A stretch of DNA of 64,000 nt from Paenibacillus sp. G2S3 (GTDB taxonomy: Bacteria; Bacillota; Bacilli; Paenibacillales; Paenibacillaceae). Positions 1-9,836 of the stretch are shown here, in pieces. How positions within the stretch are numbered: position 1 is the first letter of the stretch; every line of letters starts with the position of its first letter. Where the stretch lies: assembly GCF_030123105.1 (NCBI RefSeq), contig NZ_CP126095.1, positions 1,488,001 through 1,552,000 of the forward strand, in the 5' to 3' direction. The notes below the pieces were generated by a model, which ran no database searches, was not told the DNA's origin, and worked only from the letters and a program-made list of their open reading frames with translations. The position numbers and the translations under genes are program-made.

Positions 1-2489
1 AGATACGCTGCTTCCAGACGAAGCCGTTCATTTACGGACTGCTTTAAGTCTGTTAAGGATCGAACCCGTCCTCGTAGCTCCATAGCGTTCATGGGTTTCA
101 TTACATAGTCGTTCGCGCCCGAAACAAATCCGGTGTAAATGTCTTCCGGCTGGCTACGTGCGGTCAGAAGTAGAATAGGAAGCTCTGCTATGGTAAAACG
201 TTCACGAATTCTCTGTGTTAATTCATATCCGGACATCTGGGGCATCATTACATCTGTAATGATTAAATCCCATTGATCAGTATCCAGCTTAATTAAAGCA
301 TCAATTCCACTGGTTACCGTAACCATTTCATAGTCTTTAATGGACAATACGCTAGTAAGGATTTTCAGATTAACTGGATCATCGTCGACTGCAAGAATCT
401 TAGGTCTTCTTCCATCCGTTGATGTAGCAGATGTAGTGGCAATTTCGGATAGTGTAATCTGAGAACGCTTGTCCGTGTATTCAGTCACTGATGAGGGCTC
501 TGAATTGAGTTCTTGGATGTTTGAATCGGATATAGGCATAGTAAAAGTGAACGTTGAGCCTTTGCCAAGTGAAGATTTTACGCTAATCTCTCCACCGTGA
601 AGTTCAACCAGCTGTTTACAAATGCTTAAGCCTAGTCCTATTCCACCACTTATTGCTGTCACGCTTGAGTCTCCCTGTTCATAGGGTTGGAAGGCTCTAA
701 GCTGAGTTTCTTCGTTCATCCCAATGCCAGTATCCGTAATATGGATGCGCGCCACACCTTTATGTATATCCACATGGACCCTCACTGAGCCTACACTCGT
801 ATATTTCACAGCATTTTGAAGCAGATTGAACAAAATCTGAATGAGTCTTTTCTCATCTGCCACAATCGAAGGAAATGAGTCGGGAATCTCCGAGATCAGT
901 GCAATATGCTTACCTTCTGTTAGGAACCTGAGCATATCGAGCACGCCAACAACTACGGATTGAATGGGAACATTTCTTAACTGCAATTGAATGTTGCTTT
1001 CGCGAAGCTGTGATTGATCTAGAAGATCGTTTATCAGTAGTGACATACGTCTTCCGACGGTAATTAGCAGCTCTAGATTATTTGCGTTTTGATGCATTAA
1101 AGATTCTCTCTCACTGTCTAAGACGGTCTCAGCAATATTAATGATGCTATGCAGCGGATTTTTCAGCTCGTGAGAGGTATTAGCTAGGAAATCATCCTTT
1201 TGCGTAACGGTTCTTTGTAAGCTTTTTGCCAGGTTTTCAGTCTGCTTAGTATTCCAGAAATAACGCTTAAACCCAAAAGTCGCAAAGCATAAAAAGGCAA
1301 TAATCAAATCAAAAGGATAATAGGTGACGTCAACCAAATCGAAATTTTTGAACAATCCCCAATGTGTGCTGTTAATAATGGCTAAGATAGATAGCAATAG
1401 AAAAATAGAACCATCGTGGTTTTTAAGCGCAGATTTCACAAAGAGAATTACAACTTCTAATGACAGAACGAATATATTGATGAAAAAAATAGGCGTAAAT
1501 AATTCGTAATAGTGGACAACGGGACCGAGCAGTATAAAAAGGATATGTACCAAGGATAAGCTGGTTAGGATCTGAACACTTTTAATTTTTAAATTCTGGA
1601 ACATTAGTTGCTTGCTTGTCAGTAAGATGAATATAAAAGCCATAATATTAGATATGATTAATAGTTTTAAGCTCCATTGGTAGTTTAAGGGAAGCATATG
1701 GAGCAAAAGCTTGTCATCATCAATAAGTACAGTAGTTATAGCGGAAATTACCAACAGAAAAAAATAGATCAACATCTTTTGCCGCGGACCAATGGTATAT
1801 AATATTGCTGCATAGACTGCATGAAGTAGAAGGACGACACATAATAACAGTTGAAGACCTATGGAGACGTTCCTCTGGTGTGTTAAAGCTTTTTCGTTAC
1901 CAAATAAAATAGGTTTAAAAATACCGCCTGTATGAGCTAAAGAGTAGTTGGCTACCTGAATCACAATTTCAATCTCCGTCTTATCAGTTGTAAAAGATAC
2001 GGAGTAAGGTAGTTCACGAGCAACATAGTCTTCCTTCTTGGCAGCCGGAGAACCTGAATTTCCTAGTAGTTCACCATTGATATAAATTTCCGAAGAAGTC
2101 CGAACCCCGGATATGAGTATGCCATATGACTGCTTTTCGTTTTTATCTACAAGAATCCGTAACCGATAGGAGCCGTAGCCAAAAGCAGACTTTTCACCAT
2201 TATGAATGGCATCGTTCCACTGATCCGGGACTTCTATATATTTTTTAGGGGGAGCTTTGTTTATAGATTCTTTATTGAAAGTGGGAAGCAGCTTATTAGG
2301 ATAGAGCTCCCATTGCCCTTTTAAGGTAAGGAGCTTGTCTTGATTCAATTCTTTATTTCGTAAATCGAGTACTCCTTTGACTAATTGTGGTTGTATAGCA
2401 TGAGGCGAAGCCCATACCCAAAGGAAGCGGAAGCCAGTAAGCATTGTAAGAAATAACACGATAATTAGAAAAAGTTTTCTTTTAGTCAT
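1..2489 (-). CDS. Hybrid sensor histidine kinase with DISM-type sensor and receiver domain (3' end outside window)
   Basis: This is a membrane signalling kinase of which about 829 residues are visible; the C-terminus runs off the left edge. An N-terminal hydrophobic segment is followed by an extracellular jelly-roll-like domain (about 30-190, 7TMR-DISMED2-like) and about seven membrane segments (about 205-410, 7TMR-DISM-like). The HisKA phosphoacceptor His440 lies in [10 protein letters not shown]. HATPase motifs [15 protein letters not shown] and GGIGLGLS follow, then a receiver domain (about 696-815) with phosphoacceptor Asp746 in ITDVMMP and Lys798 in VMKPM. Paenibacillus proteins of this layout often carry a second YehU-like kinase module after the receiver; that part would be outside the window. 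The ribosome site before the ATG is weak. A Spo0A-box-like 7-mer sits just upstream. The ligand is unknown. Confidence 0.9.
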   Translation of the reverse strand, partial: MTKRKLFLIIVLFLTMLTGFRFLWVWASPHAIQPQLVKGVLDLRNKELNQDKLLTLKGQWELYPNKLLPTFNKESINKAPPKKYIEVPDQWNDAIHNGEKSAFGYGSYRLRILVDKNEKQSYGILISGVRTSSEIYINGELLGNSGSPAAKKEDYVARELPYSVSFTTDKTEIEIVIQVANYSLAHTGGIFKPILFGNEKALTHQRNVSIGLQLLLCVVLLLHAVYAAILYTIGPRQKMLIYFFLLVISAITTVLIDDDKLLLHMLPLNYQWSLKLLIISNIMAFIFILLTSKQLMFQNLKIKSVQILTSLSLVHILFILLGPVVHYYELFTPIFFINIFVLSLEVVILFVKSALKNHDGSIFLLLSILAIINSTHWGLFKNFDLVDVTYYPFDLIIAFLCFATFGFKRYFWNTKQTENLAKSLQRTVTQKDDFLANTSHELKNPLHSIINIAETVLDSERESLMHQNANNLELLITVGRRMSLLINDLLDQSQLRESNIQLQLRNVPIQSVVVGVLDMLRFLTEGKHIALISEIPDSFPSIVADEKRLIQILFNLLQNAVKYTSVGSVRVHVDIHKGVARIHITDTGIGMNEETQLRAFQPYEQGDSSVTAISGGIGLGLSICKQLVELHGGEISVKSSLGKGSTFTFTMPISDSNIQELNSEPSSVTEYTDKRSQITLSEIATTSATSTDGRRPKILAVDDDPVNLKILTSVLSIKDYEMVTVTSGIDALIKLDTDQWDLIITDVMMPQMSGYELTQRIRERFTIAELPILLLTARSQPEDIYTGFVSGANDYVMKPMNAMELRGRVRSLTDLKQSVNERLRLEAAY

Positions 2490-2504
2490 AGTAATTAAAC
2501 ATTA

Positions 2505-2511
2505 TTCGACA
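2505..2511. promoter_or_regulatory. Spo0A-box-like heptamer upstream of the hybrid kinase
   Basis: TTCGACA on the plus strand reads TTTTTTGTCGAAT on the minus strand, which fits the extended Spo0A box. It lies about 16 bp upstream of the kinase ATG, a position more compatible with repression than activation. A 7-mer occurs by chance several times in a window this size, so only location and flanking match support it. Confidence 0.3.
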
Positions 2512-2571
2512 AAAAACAATATATTCCTTTTTCGAAAATATTTCAAAAATTCAAATAAAGTTATGGATAAG

Positions 2572-2602
2572 TTGCAGGGGAGTAGAATTGGCTGGCGTCT
2601 AA
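2572..2602 (+). promoter_or_regulatory. Candidate ECF-type autoregulatory promoter
   Basis: TTGCAG at 2572-2577 is separated by 18 bp from CGTCTAA at 2596-2602. The CGTCTAA element resembles -10 elements used by several Firmicute ECF sigma factors, and ECF genes commonly drive their own promoter. Transcription would begin near 2609, almost on the GTG listed as the start of the sigma gene, which favours the downstream CTG start. The -35 element is a poor match. Confidence 0.3.
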
Positions 2603-2612
2603 CGTTATGTAG

Positions 2613-3173
2613 GTGAAGGAGGGGAGAAAGCTGGAAGAGGCGGAATGGATTTCTGCTGTGCTGAACGGTGAGCATCAGGCCTTTGGGCATTTGGTGACAC
2701 GTTATCAAGGCATGGTGTACAGAGTATGCGTCAAGATTACTGGAGAAGCCGAATCGGCCAAAGATATGGCCCAAGAGGTTTTTATAAAAGCATATAAAGC
2801 CCTCCCCTCCTTCAGAGGACAGTCCACCTTCTCGACATGGCTGTATCGGATAGCCTACCGAACCTGTTTGGACTGGAAACGGGCCAATGATAGGGAGTGG
2901 AAGCATCGGAGTGCAGCTGATTACACAGAGAATGATTGGGTAACTTCTCAAACACCAGAGCATGCGGTGCTAGAGCAGGAACAATCAGCTGAGCTGGGTG
3001 AGAATGTGAACAGCCTTGCGGAACCGTACCGGTCGGTCGTACAGCTGTACTATTTTCAGCGAAATTCTTATCAAGAGATAGCGGAGCAAAAGGGTGTTTC
3101 CGTTAAGACTATCGAATCACAGCTTTATCGTGCCAGACAGATGATGCGTAGACAAAGGGAGGAATTGCGATGA
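2613..3173 (+). CDS. RNA polymerase sigma factor, ECF (sigma-70) family
   Basis: This is an ECF sigma factor that would direct RNA polymerase to a stress or envelope regulon. Region 2 is seen in the stretches AKDMAQEVFIKAYKALPSF and FSTWLYRIAYRTCLDWKR, and the region 4 helix-turn-helix in YQEIAEQKGVSVKTIESQLYRAR. The first possible start is GTG at 2613, but it has no ribosome site upstream. An AAGGAGG at 2616-2622 lies 8 nt before an in-frame CTG at 2631, which would give a 180-residue protein beginning LEEAEWIS. The stop overlaps the next gene by ATGA, so the sigma and its probable anti-sigma are translationally coupled. Confidence 0.9.
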   Translation: MKEGRKLEEAEWISAVLNGEHQAFGHLVTRYQGMVYRVCVKITGEAESAKDMAQEVFIKAYKALPSFRGQSTFSTWLYRIAYRTCLDWKRANDREWKHRSAADYTENDWVTSQTPEHAVLEQEQSAELGENVNSLAEPYRSVVQLYYFQRNSYQEIAEQKGVSVKTIESQLYRARQMMRRQREELR

Positions 3174-3622
3174 ATTGTGCAATAGTGAAGGAATGGATGC
3201 CACATTACATTGACGGCCTACTGTCTCCAGATATGGAGCTGAGTATCCGGTTGCACATACAATCCTGTCCTGATTGCGCGCAGTGGCTGGAGGAAGCAAA
3301 GGAAATGTCCGCTCTTTGGTCAGAAATGGAAATGGACAGCGATTATCAGCATGAACAGATGGACTTTCCAGATCTCGCAGCAGGTGTTATGGCCCATATC
3401 GAGCAGCTCGAAACAGGACGCAGAGAGCGAGCGATTAAAGCGACAAGCGTAAGACGTCGTTTTGCTCCTAGAACCTCTTGGATGCATTATGCGGTGGCTG
3501 CCTGCTTGAGCTTCTTATTGTTACAATTTGGAGTTTTTGAGAATTTAGCTTATGGGATTACTGAAATTAATGGTCATGTGTCGAATTCGGTGACCCAATG
3601 GTTTGGTGGCTTTAGAAAATAG
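3170..3622 (+). CDS. Anti-sigma factor with zinc-finger (zf-HC2 / ZAS) domain
   Basis: This 150-residue protein is the probable membrane-bound inhibitor of the ECF sigma encoded immediately upstream, with which it overlaps by 4 nt. The ZAS signature His29-x3-Cys33-x2-Cys36 is intact in the N-terminal cytoplasmic part. A single hydrophobic segment (about 103-123) near the C-terminus would anchor it in the membrane with only a short extracellular tail. Family knowledge supports sigma binding through the N-terminal domain; the inducing signal cannot be read from sequence. Confidence 0.85.
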   Translation: MNCAIVKEWMPHYIDGLLSPDMELSIRLHIQSCPDCAQWLEEAKEMSALWSEMEMDSDYQHEQMDFPDLAAGVMAHIEQLETGRRERAIKATSVRRRFAPRTSWMHYAVAACLSFLLLQFGVFENLAYGITEINGHVSNSVTQWFGGFRK

Positions 3623-3703
3623 TCATAAAGAGATTTATAAATAATAGATGGATTCAGGTAAACTGAAAAAGTTTATGCTATCCAAATTTTAGGAGGATGT
3701 ATT

Positions 3704-4201
3704 ATGATTAAGAAGAGACGTTGGCTCACTTTTATGTTAGCTATGATTCCTGGTGTAGGTCATTTGTACTTAGGCTTCAAAAAGCAGGGGCTGCAGTTTA
3801 TGATCGGGGCTTCGTTATGTATTATGTTTATTCCGTCCGAGCCCATGATCTTCCCTTTTGCGTTAGCTGCACTATGGTTTTACCAATTGTTTGATGCCCT
3901 GCAGAAAGCGGCCTGGATGAAAATAACTGCTGCTGAACACGAGCGTATGATGTTCCATCCTGACAGCTTCGGAGAACCTTGGACGATGGGAATATCCTCT
4001 ATGCCGGGTTACCCACATGAAGATGTGAATCCAGCTTGGGTCGGTGTCGGATGTGTTGTTGCTGGGTTCCTAATGCTTGTGATCTCAGCATTTCCGACGC
4101 TTTGGAGAATGTTAATCGAGATTAACATTGGTACGATCTTGCTTTCACTGGGTCTGATAGCATACGGTCTGAAGATGCTAAGAAACAATACGAGAGCATA
4201 A
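3704..4201 (+). CDS. Multi-pass membrane protein of unknown function in the ECF cassette
   Basis: This 165-residue protein begins with a basic patch and MIPGVGHLYLGFKKQG, which resembles TM2-domain-like proteins (GxGHxYLG), followed by about four hydrophobic segments. A GGAGG site sits 8 nt before the ATG. It lies between the anti-sigma gene and a DUF4097 gene with short gaps, so it is probably a member of the same operon and envelope response. I cannot assign a biochemical role. Confidence 0.75.
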   Translation: MIKKRRWLTFMLAMIPGVGHLYLGFKKQGLQFMIGASLCIMFIPSEPMIFPFALAALWFYQLFDALQKAAWMKITAAEHERMMFHPDSFGEPWTMGISSMPGYPHEDVNPAWVGVGCVVAGFLMLVISAFPTLWRMLIEINIGTILLSLGLIAYGLKMLRNNTRA

Positions 4202-4218
4202 GAAACGGGGATTACACT

Positions 4219-5310
4219 ATGGGGAGATGGAAAATCGGGAGTTTCACCGCAGCCATAGGCTGCATTGCACTTGGTGTCATAATTGTGATGGCTCAGTATA
4301 ATATGATCAGCTATGAAATACTTGGTTATTTATGGCCAGCATTGTTGATCCTGTTCGGACTTGAAATGTTGCTCAGACTGTTTATCAAATCCGATGTCAA
4401 AAGTCGTGTAAGCGGTTGGGCAATCCTATTGATCATCCTGTTGGTTGGAGCAAGCAGTGCACAGAGCGTAATGGCCGGCGGCTCACTTAGCAGTTTAATC
4501 GGGAATACACATTTAACTCCACTAAGCGGTAATGTCGAAGTGAAAGACAATATTACGACGCTGAAAATCGTACTTCCAAGCGGAAAAGTGAAGGTCGAGG
4601 GAATAGATGGCAGCTCTTTGGATTATGAGGGAAGCTTACTGCTACCTGGAAAATCGCAAAGTGAAGCCGAAAGTGCGCTGGAAAAGAAATGGAAAGTGAA
4701 AACTGAGGGAGATACACTGATTATGGAGCTAGATACAGATCATAATTGGTTCTCTAATATTCAGTTTGGATTTAATACTAAAAGTCCTTATTTAAATGTA
4801 AGTGTACCTAGCAGCCTTGCCGTTGAGGTAGATACCAGCGACGGGTCAATAGAAGCCTGGGATTTAAAGTCTGGCTTACTGGTTGACACTAGTAATGGGG
4901 TTATAAATATTCATGATGTTGCTGGCGGGGTAGAGGCACATACCAGCAATGGATCACTAACTGTTCAGAACATCCAAGGTGGAGCGCAGCTCAAAAGCTC
5001 TAATGGTGCGATTATATTGGATAATATAGATGGAGCGTTGACCGCAAAGAGCAGCAACGGAAAGATCACTATTAATTCAGCGGTGACTGGAAAATGGAAA
5101 TGTTCGTCTAGTAACGGTAAGATTACGGTGGGATTGCCAACTGTATCCGATGCGAAGATTACAGCGGATACTAGCAATGGTTCGCTGAAGGGGAATGTCC
5201 CTTGGGATCGAGATGGGGACAGCTTTGGTACTGCCGTTCTTGGTAAAGGAACGTATACTGTGGACCTAAGTACGAGTAATGGAAGCGTGACCGTGGACAC
5301 AGCTGAATAA
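4219..5310 (+). CDS. Membrane-anchored DUF4097-family beta-strand repeat protein (LiaF-like N-terminus)
   Basis: The first about 85 residues hold three membrane segments like the LiaI/LiaF N-terminal region. The rest is a putative beta-solenoid of the DUF4097 family with a motif of the type SNG recurring about every 16-20 residues (DTSDGS, DTSNGV, HTSNGS, KSSNGA, KSSNGK, SSSNGK, DTSNGS, STSNGS). The repeats would project as a stacked beta-structure outside or under the membrane. It is the last gene of the sigma cassette and ends 15 nt before a strong terminator. Such proteins are widespread in Firmicute envelope-stress operons, but no catalytic activity is established. Confidence 0.8.
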   Translation: MGRWKIGSFTAAIGCIALGVIIVMAQYNMISYEILGYLWPALLILFGLEMLLRLFIKSDVKSRVSGWAILLIILLVGASSAQSVMAGGSLSSLIGNTHLTPLSGNVEVKDNITTLKIVLPSGKVKVEGIDGSSLDYEGSLLLPGKSQSEAESALEKKWKVKTEGDTLIMELDTDHNWFSNIQFGFNTKSPYLNVSVPSSLAVEVDTSDGSIEAWDLKSGLLVDTSNGVINIHDVAGGVEAHTSNGSLTVQNIQGGAQLKSSNGAIILDNIDGALTAKSSNGKITINSAVTGKWKCSSSNGKITVGLPTVSDAKITADTSNGSLKGNVPWDRDGDSFGTAVLGKGTYTVDLSTSNGSVTVDTAE

Positions 5311-5324
5311 GTACGATAATAAAG

Positions 5325-5375
5325 GGAGCTAAGGCTTCAGCAATTGGTTCTGCTGAAGCCTTAGCTCCTTTTTTT
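5325..5375 (+). terminator. Rho-independent terminator after the DUF4097 gene
   Basis: A perfect 18-bp stem (5325-5342 with 5351-5368) is followed by a run of seven or more T. It ends the sigma-factor operon and separates it from the convergent aldo/keto reductase. Confidence 0.92.
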
Positions 5376-5390
5376 CAAATTATAAGAAAC

Positions 5391-6371
5391 CTACCAAGCG
5401 TAAGCTTTAGGAGCTTCTCCGCCCGGTCCTGGGAAGATCTCATCTAGCCGTTTAAGGACAGACTCATCTAGTACAATCTCAAGACTGCGTAGTGCACTCT
5501 CAAATTGCTCCAGTGTGCGTGGTCCAATAATTGGTGCGGTCACAGCAGGATTGGCTAACAACCAAGCTAGCGCAACATTATCTTGTGGTTCCCCAAGCTC
5601 CATACATAAGCTTGCAAAAGCCTCAAGCTGATCTTTGTATTGCTCTACACGCTCAGCGTTTCCTCCACTGCGGCTGCCTTCTATTTTCTTAAGCGCATTG
5701 CGTCCCAGAAGACCTCCATCCAGTGGGCTCCAAGGAATAACACCTAACCCAAGATTGAGAGAAGCGGGTAATACTTCAAGTTCAGGAAGCCGACAGGTTA
5801 GACTGTATTTGTGCTGCTCAGAAACCAAACCTAAAAAGCCACGAGCCTTGGCTTCTTGTTGAGCTACAGCGATATCCCATCCCGCAAAGTTGCTGGAGCC
5901 GACATAACCAATCTTACCTTGGTTTACAGCAAGCTCGAAAGCCCCCCACAGCTCGTCCCAAGAGACACTACGATCCACATGGTGCATCTGGTACAATTCA
6001 ATATGATCAGTCTGAAGACGCTGCAGAGATCCCTCTAGATGGCGGCGTATAATATAAGAAGATAGTCCACCCTCATCATTAGGTCCGTCGAGCTTATCGC
6101 TCATAGCACCGTATACCTTGGTAGCCAGCACGACCTTTTCACGTCGCCCCCCACCTTGCTTAAACCAGCGTCCAATAATCGTTTCTGTCAGACCGGAATT
6201 CTCACCCCAGCCATAAATGTTAGCGGTATCAAAAAAATTAACACCTGCGTCCAGTGCAGTGTCCATAATGCGGAAGGCTTCTTGTTCATCTGTTTGTGGG
6301 CCGAAGTTCATTGTTCCGAGACATAGCCGACTGACCTTCATACCGGATTTGCCAAGCTTTGCATATTGCAC
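5391..6371 (-). CDS. Aldo/keto reductase
   Basis: This 326-residue NADPH-dependent oxidoreductase carries the family's TIM-barrel landmarks: the N-terminal LGKSGMKVSRLCLGTMNFG, the Asp and Tyr of FFDTANIYG, the Lys of VLATKVYG, and the His of IELYQMHHVD. The cofactor-binding segment PIIGPRTLEQFE is near the C-terminus. The start is a GTG with AAGGAG about 9 nt upstream. It stands alone, convergent with the DUF4097 operon. The substrate is unknown; related proteins reduce small aldehydes or act on sugars. Confidence 0.92.
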   Translation of the reverse strand: MQYAKLGKSGMKVSRLCLGTMNFGPQTDEQEAFRIMDTALDAGVNFFDTANIYGWGENSGLTETIIGRWFKQGGGRREKVVLATKVYGAMSDKLDGPNDEGGLSSYIIRRHLEGSLQRLQTDHIELYQMHHVDRSVSWDELWGAFELAVNQGKIGYVGSSNFAGWDIAVAQQEAKARGFLGLVSEQHKYSLTCRLPELEVLPASLNLGLGVIPWSPLDGGLLGRNALKKIEGSRSGGNAERVEQYKDQLEAFASLCMELGEPQDNVALAWLLANPAVTAPIIGPRTLEQFESALRSLEIVLDESVLKRLDEIFPGPGGEAPKAYAW

Positions 6372-6546
6372 TTCGCATTCACTCCTTAGGTAGATGATTT
6401 CAACTTAATTGTAAACAACTTATCAATCAAGGGCAAATTTTCCCAGTCTTTTTCTGGTGCTCGATAGCGTATCTTTTATGTTTTCAGAAACTTTTTTCAG
6501 CTTACAACGTATTTAAAATGGGGAAATTTAACAAGTGGGGGTTACT

Positions 6547-7614
6547 ATGAAAAAGAGCTTTAGTATTATTTTTGCTGCAACTATCGGAATGCTTGTATTC
6601 ACAAATCAGTCCTATGCTAATCCATCGATGTTACCTCCAAGCTTGGACAGTACAGATGCGCTTTATGTTAGTACCGATCTCGTCGCAATCATTGATCATA
6701 GCACTAACAAAGCTGACGTAGTCAATGTAACAACAAATAAGGTAGTCAACCTTACAAATGATGCTCATACGATTCTCGACCTTAACGTGATGAAGAATCC
6801 GCAAAAAATAGTGCTGCTCAAGAAATCAAATGGCAACGCAATTACGAAAACGGTCTTTACCTATGCTGGAGAGCAGATTAGTAAAACAGAAATACCGCTT
6901 AAAGCTGCGGCAGACAAAATCAAATGGGTTGCTCCTACGGGGAAAGTAAACGAACGAATCATGGTTCAATTTGGAGATTCCTTTAATCTTTATCAATATC
7001 CGTGGAATAAGCCAAGTGTAAGCTTTAATGCTAAGATTAACGATACCGAATATGAAAGTGTAAACGTTCAAGGCTGGGATTTTGTTGGATATCCTTATTT
7101 AGCTATAAAGTATCAAGCACAAGGTATAATGAGCGATGATTTCTTTGTGAGAACAATTAATTTATTTCACCATAATGAAAAAATGTTTAAAGACTTTAAT
7201 GCTGATATTAAGCTTAAATTTAATGGTGCGAATCTGGCCCTATACACTTCATACATTTACCAGCCAGCTCCAGCTAACGCGAAGCGTCCTGTTTCAGGTG
7301 ATTCTCAGAACGTGTTCCGTTTGATGAATGTTGCAACCGGAAGCGCACCAACCTCTATTAAGCAAGCTTTTAAAGAAGAGGGGAATCTTTCGGGGTGGAA
7401 GACGGACTTTATTAACAATCAAGTGTTTGTTGGAGATGTATTAGAACAAACCTGGTCATTATTCTCGCAAGAAGGAACTCAGATCTTAAAAGATCAAGAA
7501 TGGCCTGAAAATGGGAAAAGTAAATTTTTGAATTATAATCCAACTACAAAAACTGCTTATTTCCTGGATTATTCTGCTGGTGAAGTTTCAGTAATTGCAA
7601 ATCCAATTCATTAA
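6547..7614 (+). CDS. Secreted protein of unknown function
   Basis: I start this at ATG 6547 because GTGGGGG 5 nt upstream serves as ribosome site, and the N-terminus MKKSFSIIFAATIGMLVFTNQSYA cuts down to a signal peptide with an AxA-like cleavage site. The mature part (about 330 residues) is rich in beta-strand patterns and in short D/N motifs such as IIDHSTNKADVVN, DLNVMKN and YNPTTKTAYFLDYSAGEV. This hints at a beta-propeller-like fold, but no family is recognised. No cysteines suggest an exported fold without disulfides. It is monocistronic with its own terminator. Confidence 0.7.
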   Translation: MKKSFSIIFAATIGMLVFTNQSYANPSMLPPSLDSTDALYVSTDLVAIIDHSTNKADVVNVTTNKVVNLTNDAHTILDLNVMKNPQKIVLLKKSNGNAITKTVFTYAGEQISKTEIPLKAAADKIKWVAPTGKVNERIMVQFGDSFNLYQYPWNKPSVSFNAKINDTEYESVNVQGWDFVGYPYLAIKYQAQGIMSDDFFVRTINLFHHNEKMFKDFNADIKLKFNGANLALYTSYIYQPAPANAKRPVSGDSQNVFRLMNVATGSAPTSIKQAFKEEGNLSGWKTDFINNQVFVGDVLEQTWSLFSQEGTQILKDQEWPENGKSKFLNYNPTTKTAYFLDYSAGEVSVIANPIH

Positions 7615-7630
7615 TAGAACGTGAAAGTGC

Positions 7631-7666
7631 AGAGTCGCCACAGGGATATACCTGGACGGCTCTTTT
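7631..7666 (+). terminator. Rho-independent terminator after the secreted protein gene
   Basis: AGAGTCG pairs with CGGCTCT around an inner CAGG/CCTG stem and is followed by TTTT. One G-T pair and a small internal loop make it weaker than the other terminators here. Confidence 0.6.
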
Positions 7667-7823
7667 CATTACTCAAGAAAATCTTTCTTCATAATAAGTA
7701 TCTTATAGGCTCTGTCTATCAACTCAATAGAATCTATATCTTTGTCCTTTATGACTGGGTATGATACAACAATATAAAGAAGAACTATGTCTGTTAGAGC
7801 AGACCACTTGAGGAGTGACTGAG

Positions 7824-8906
7824 ATGAGTGAGGTTAAAAAAATCGCCGTAATCGCAGGGGACGGTATTGGACCTGAAGTAGTAGCTGAAGCCGAAAAAGT
7901 ATTGAAAGCAACGGAAGAAGTATTTGGTTATGCCTTTGAAACGGAGCACGCTCTATTTGGCGGCATTGCAATAGACGAAAGAGGCAACCCGCTACCGGAA
8001 GATACACTAGAAATCTGTCGCAGTGCAGACGCTGTATTACTGGGTGCTGTAGGCGGACCGAAGTGGGATAACAATTCGAAGGAGCTTCGTCCTGAAACCG
8101 GATTGCTAGGCATTCGTAAAGCGCTTGGATTGTTCTCAAACCTACGTCCAGCAGTCGTCTTTGATTGCCTTAAGGACGCTTCAACTTTAAAGCCGGAAGT
8201 GCTGGAAGGTACAGATCTTATGGTTGTTCGTGAGTTGACGGGTGGGATTTACTTCGGAGATAAATTACGCCGTCAAGGTGAACATGGTGAAGAAGCAGTA
8301 GATACCTGTGTATATAACGTAATGGAAGTGGAACGAATCGTACGTCAGGCTTTTGAAATCGCTGGCAAGCGTCGCAATAAGCTGGCAAGTGTGGATAAAG
8401 CGAATGTACTTGAAACTTCACGTTTATGGCGTGAGGTTGTTAATAAGATTGCTCCAGAATATCCTGAGGTAGAGGTTGAGCATGTACTCGTTGATAACTG
8501 CGCAATGCAGCTGCTGCGCCGTCCAGCCAGCTTTGATGTTATCGTTACCGAGAACATGTTTGGTGACATCCTGAGCGATGAGGCTGCGATGTTGACAGGC
8601 TCTATCGGTATGCTTGCTTCCGCTTCGATGGGTGATGGTAACTATGGTCTCTACGAGCCAGTCCACGGCTCTGCACCTGATATTGCCGGACAAGGGCTTG
8701 CAAACCCAATTGCTACAATCTTGTCCTTAGCGCTGATGTACCGTTTAACCTTTGGTTATGAGGATGCGGCTGCTGCGATAGAGGCTGCAGTGGCTGAAGT
8801 ATTGGATGCAGGACATCGCACAAGTGATATCGCTGTAGATAAGAGCAAAGCGATCAGTACATCTGAAATGGGCGACCTGATTGTTGCAGCTATCCGCAAA
8901 GCGTAA
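7824..8906 (+). CDS. leuB: 3-Isopropylmalate dehydrogenase
   Basis: This cytosolic enzyme oxidises (2R,3S)-3-isopropylmalate to 2-oxo-4-methyl-3-carboxypentanoate with NAD+ in leucine synthesis. Diagnostic segments are [30 protein letters not shown]-like [13 protein letters not shown], the substrate arginines in [11 protein letters not shown] and [14 protein letters not shown], the metal-binding [17 protein letters not shown], and [17 protein letters not shown] choose the ATG at 7824 because GAGGAG is 9 nt upstream; an earlier GTG at 7815 overlaps that site. At 360 residues it is normal length. The other leu genes are not in the window, so it is separated from them. Confidence 0.96.
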   Translation: MSEVKKIAVIAGDGIGPEVVAEAEKVLKATEEVFGYAFETEHALFGGIAIDERGNPLPEDTLEICRSADAVLLGAVGGPKWDNNSKELRPETGLLGIRKALGLFSNLRPAVVFDCLKDASTLKPEVLEGTDLMVVRELTGGIYFGDKLRRQGEHGEEAVDTCVYNVMEVERIVRQAFEIAGKRRNKLASVDKANVLETSRLWREVVNKIAPEYPEVEVEHVLVDNCAMQLLRRPASFDVIVTENMFGDILSDEAAMLTGSIGMLASASMGDGNYGLYEPVHGSAPDIAGQGLANPIATILSLALMYRLTFGYEDAAAAIEAAVAEVLDAGHRTSDIAVDKSKAISTSEMGDLIVAAIRKA

Positions 8907-8951
8907 TGAAATTTAATTTGCAATTACGATTATAGAGAAATTCGTCTAAGA

Positions 8952-8980
8952 TTGACTTTGATTTTGTACGATGATACCAT
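8952..8980 (+). promoter_or_regulatory. Candidate sigma-A promoter of the peroxiredoxin gene
   Basis: TTGACT at 8952-8957 and TACCAT at 8975-8980 are spaced by 17 bp, placing transcription start near 8987, about 80 nt before the peroxiredoxin ATG. No good PerR box was recognised nearby. Confidence 0.45.
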
Positions 8981-9067
8981 TTGATATGTAGACAAGATGT
9001 AAAATTTTCCAGCATATCACGACAAGAAATGGTTGGTTTCTTGCATCATCAAAGGGAGATTTTGGCA

Positions 9068-9607
9068 ATGGCTGAACGTTTAGTAGGTAGACCAGCTCCA
9101 GATTTTACTATGCAGACCGTATCAGGTGATGGTAAGGATTTTGGCAAAGTAAGTCTGTCTGACTATCGTGGCAAATGGCTGGTATTCTTCTTTTATCCTC
9201 TGGACTTCACTTTTGTATGTCCGACTGAAATCACAGCTCTTAGTGATGCTGCAGCGCAGTTCGAAGCGCTTGATACAGAAATTCTCGGCGCAAGTATAGA
9301 TTCGATCCACAGCCATAAAGCATGGATTAATACACCTAAGGATTCCAATGGTCTTGGCCGTGTGAATTTCCCTCTTGCTGCTGACATTACGAAACAAGTT
9401 GCTAAAGAATACGGCATTCTGATTGAAGAAGAGGGTATTGCTTTGCGCGGATTGTTCATCATCGATCCAGAAGGCGAATTGAAATACCAAGTTGTTAATC
9501 ACAATGATGTCGGTCGCAGCGTAGAAGAAACACTTCGTGTTCTTCAAGCCCTGCAATCTGGCGGCTTATGCCCAATGAACTGGAAACCAGGTGACAGAAA
9601 CCTTTAA
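9068..9607 (+). CDS. Typical 2-Cys peroxiredoxin (AhpC/TSA family)
   Basis: This 179-residue thiol peroxidase reduces hydrogen peroxide and organic hydroperoxides in the cytosol. The peroxidatic Cys51 lies in DFTFVCPTE and the resolving Cys168 in GGLCPMNWKPG, the arrangement of typical 2-Cys enzymes of the Prx1/AhpC group. The start ATG at 9068 is preceded by AAGGGAGA; an upstream ATG at 8981 would add 29 residues with no homology. No ahpF reductase gene is adjacent, so the reductant is probably thioredoxin. The gene is monocistronic between its own promoter and terminator. Confidence 0.93.
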   Translation: MAERLVGRPAPDFTMQTVSGDGKDFGKVSLSDYRGKWLVFFFYPLDFTFVCPTEITALSDAAAQFEALDTEILGASIDSIHSHKAWINTPKDSNGLGRVNFPLAADITKQVAKEYGILIEEEGIALRGLFIIDPEGELKYQVVNHNDVGRSVEETLRVLQALQSGGLCPMNWKPGDRNL

Positions 9608-9648
9608 ATGATGTTACGCTATTATTTGATCTTTGATATTCTGATTTG

Positions 9649-9688
9649 GACCTCCTTGCAGAAGTTTTTTCTGTAAGGAGGTTTTTTG
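9649..9688 (+). terminator. Rho-independent terminator after the peroxiredoxin gene
   Basis: ACCTCCTTGCAG pairs with CTGTAAGGAGGT across a short loop, followed by TTTTTT. Confidence 0.9.
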
Positions 9689-9836
9689 CTCCAAAAAGTC
9701 TTAAATAAAAAAATGGATTTGAAAATAGGCGTGAAAAGTTATATTATGTCCTCGAGTGGAGGAATCTCCATTGGGGTAATGTAATACAATAATAAAAACT
9801 CAAATGGGTTAGTTATTTTAAGGAGGGCGAACAAAT

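Noticed and set aside
8907-9067. PerR operator upstream of the peroxiredoxin gene
   Set aside because: No 15-bp TTATAATnATTATAA-like palindrome was found; only a sigma-A-like promoter is visible.
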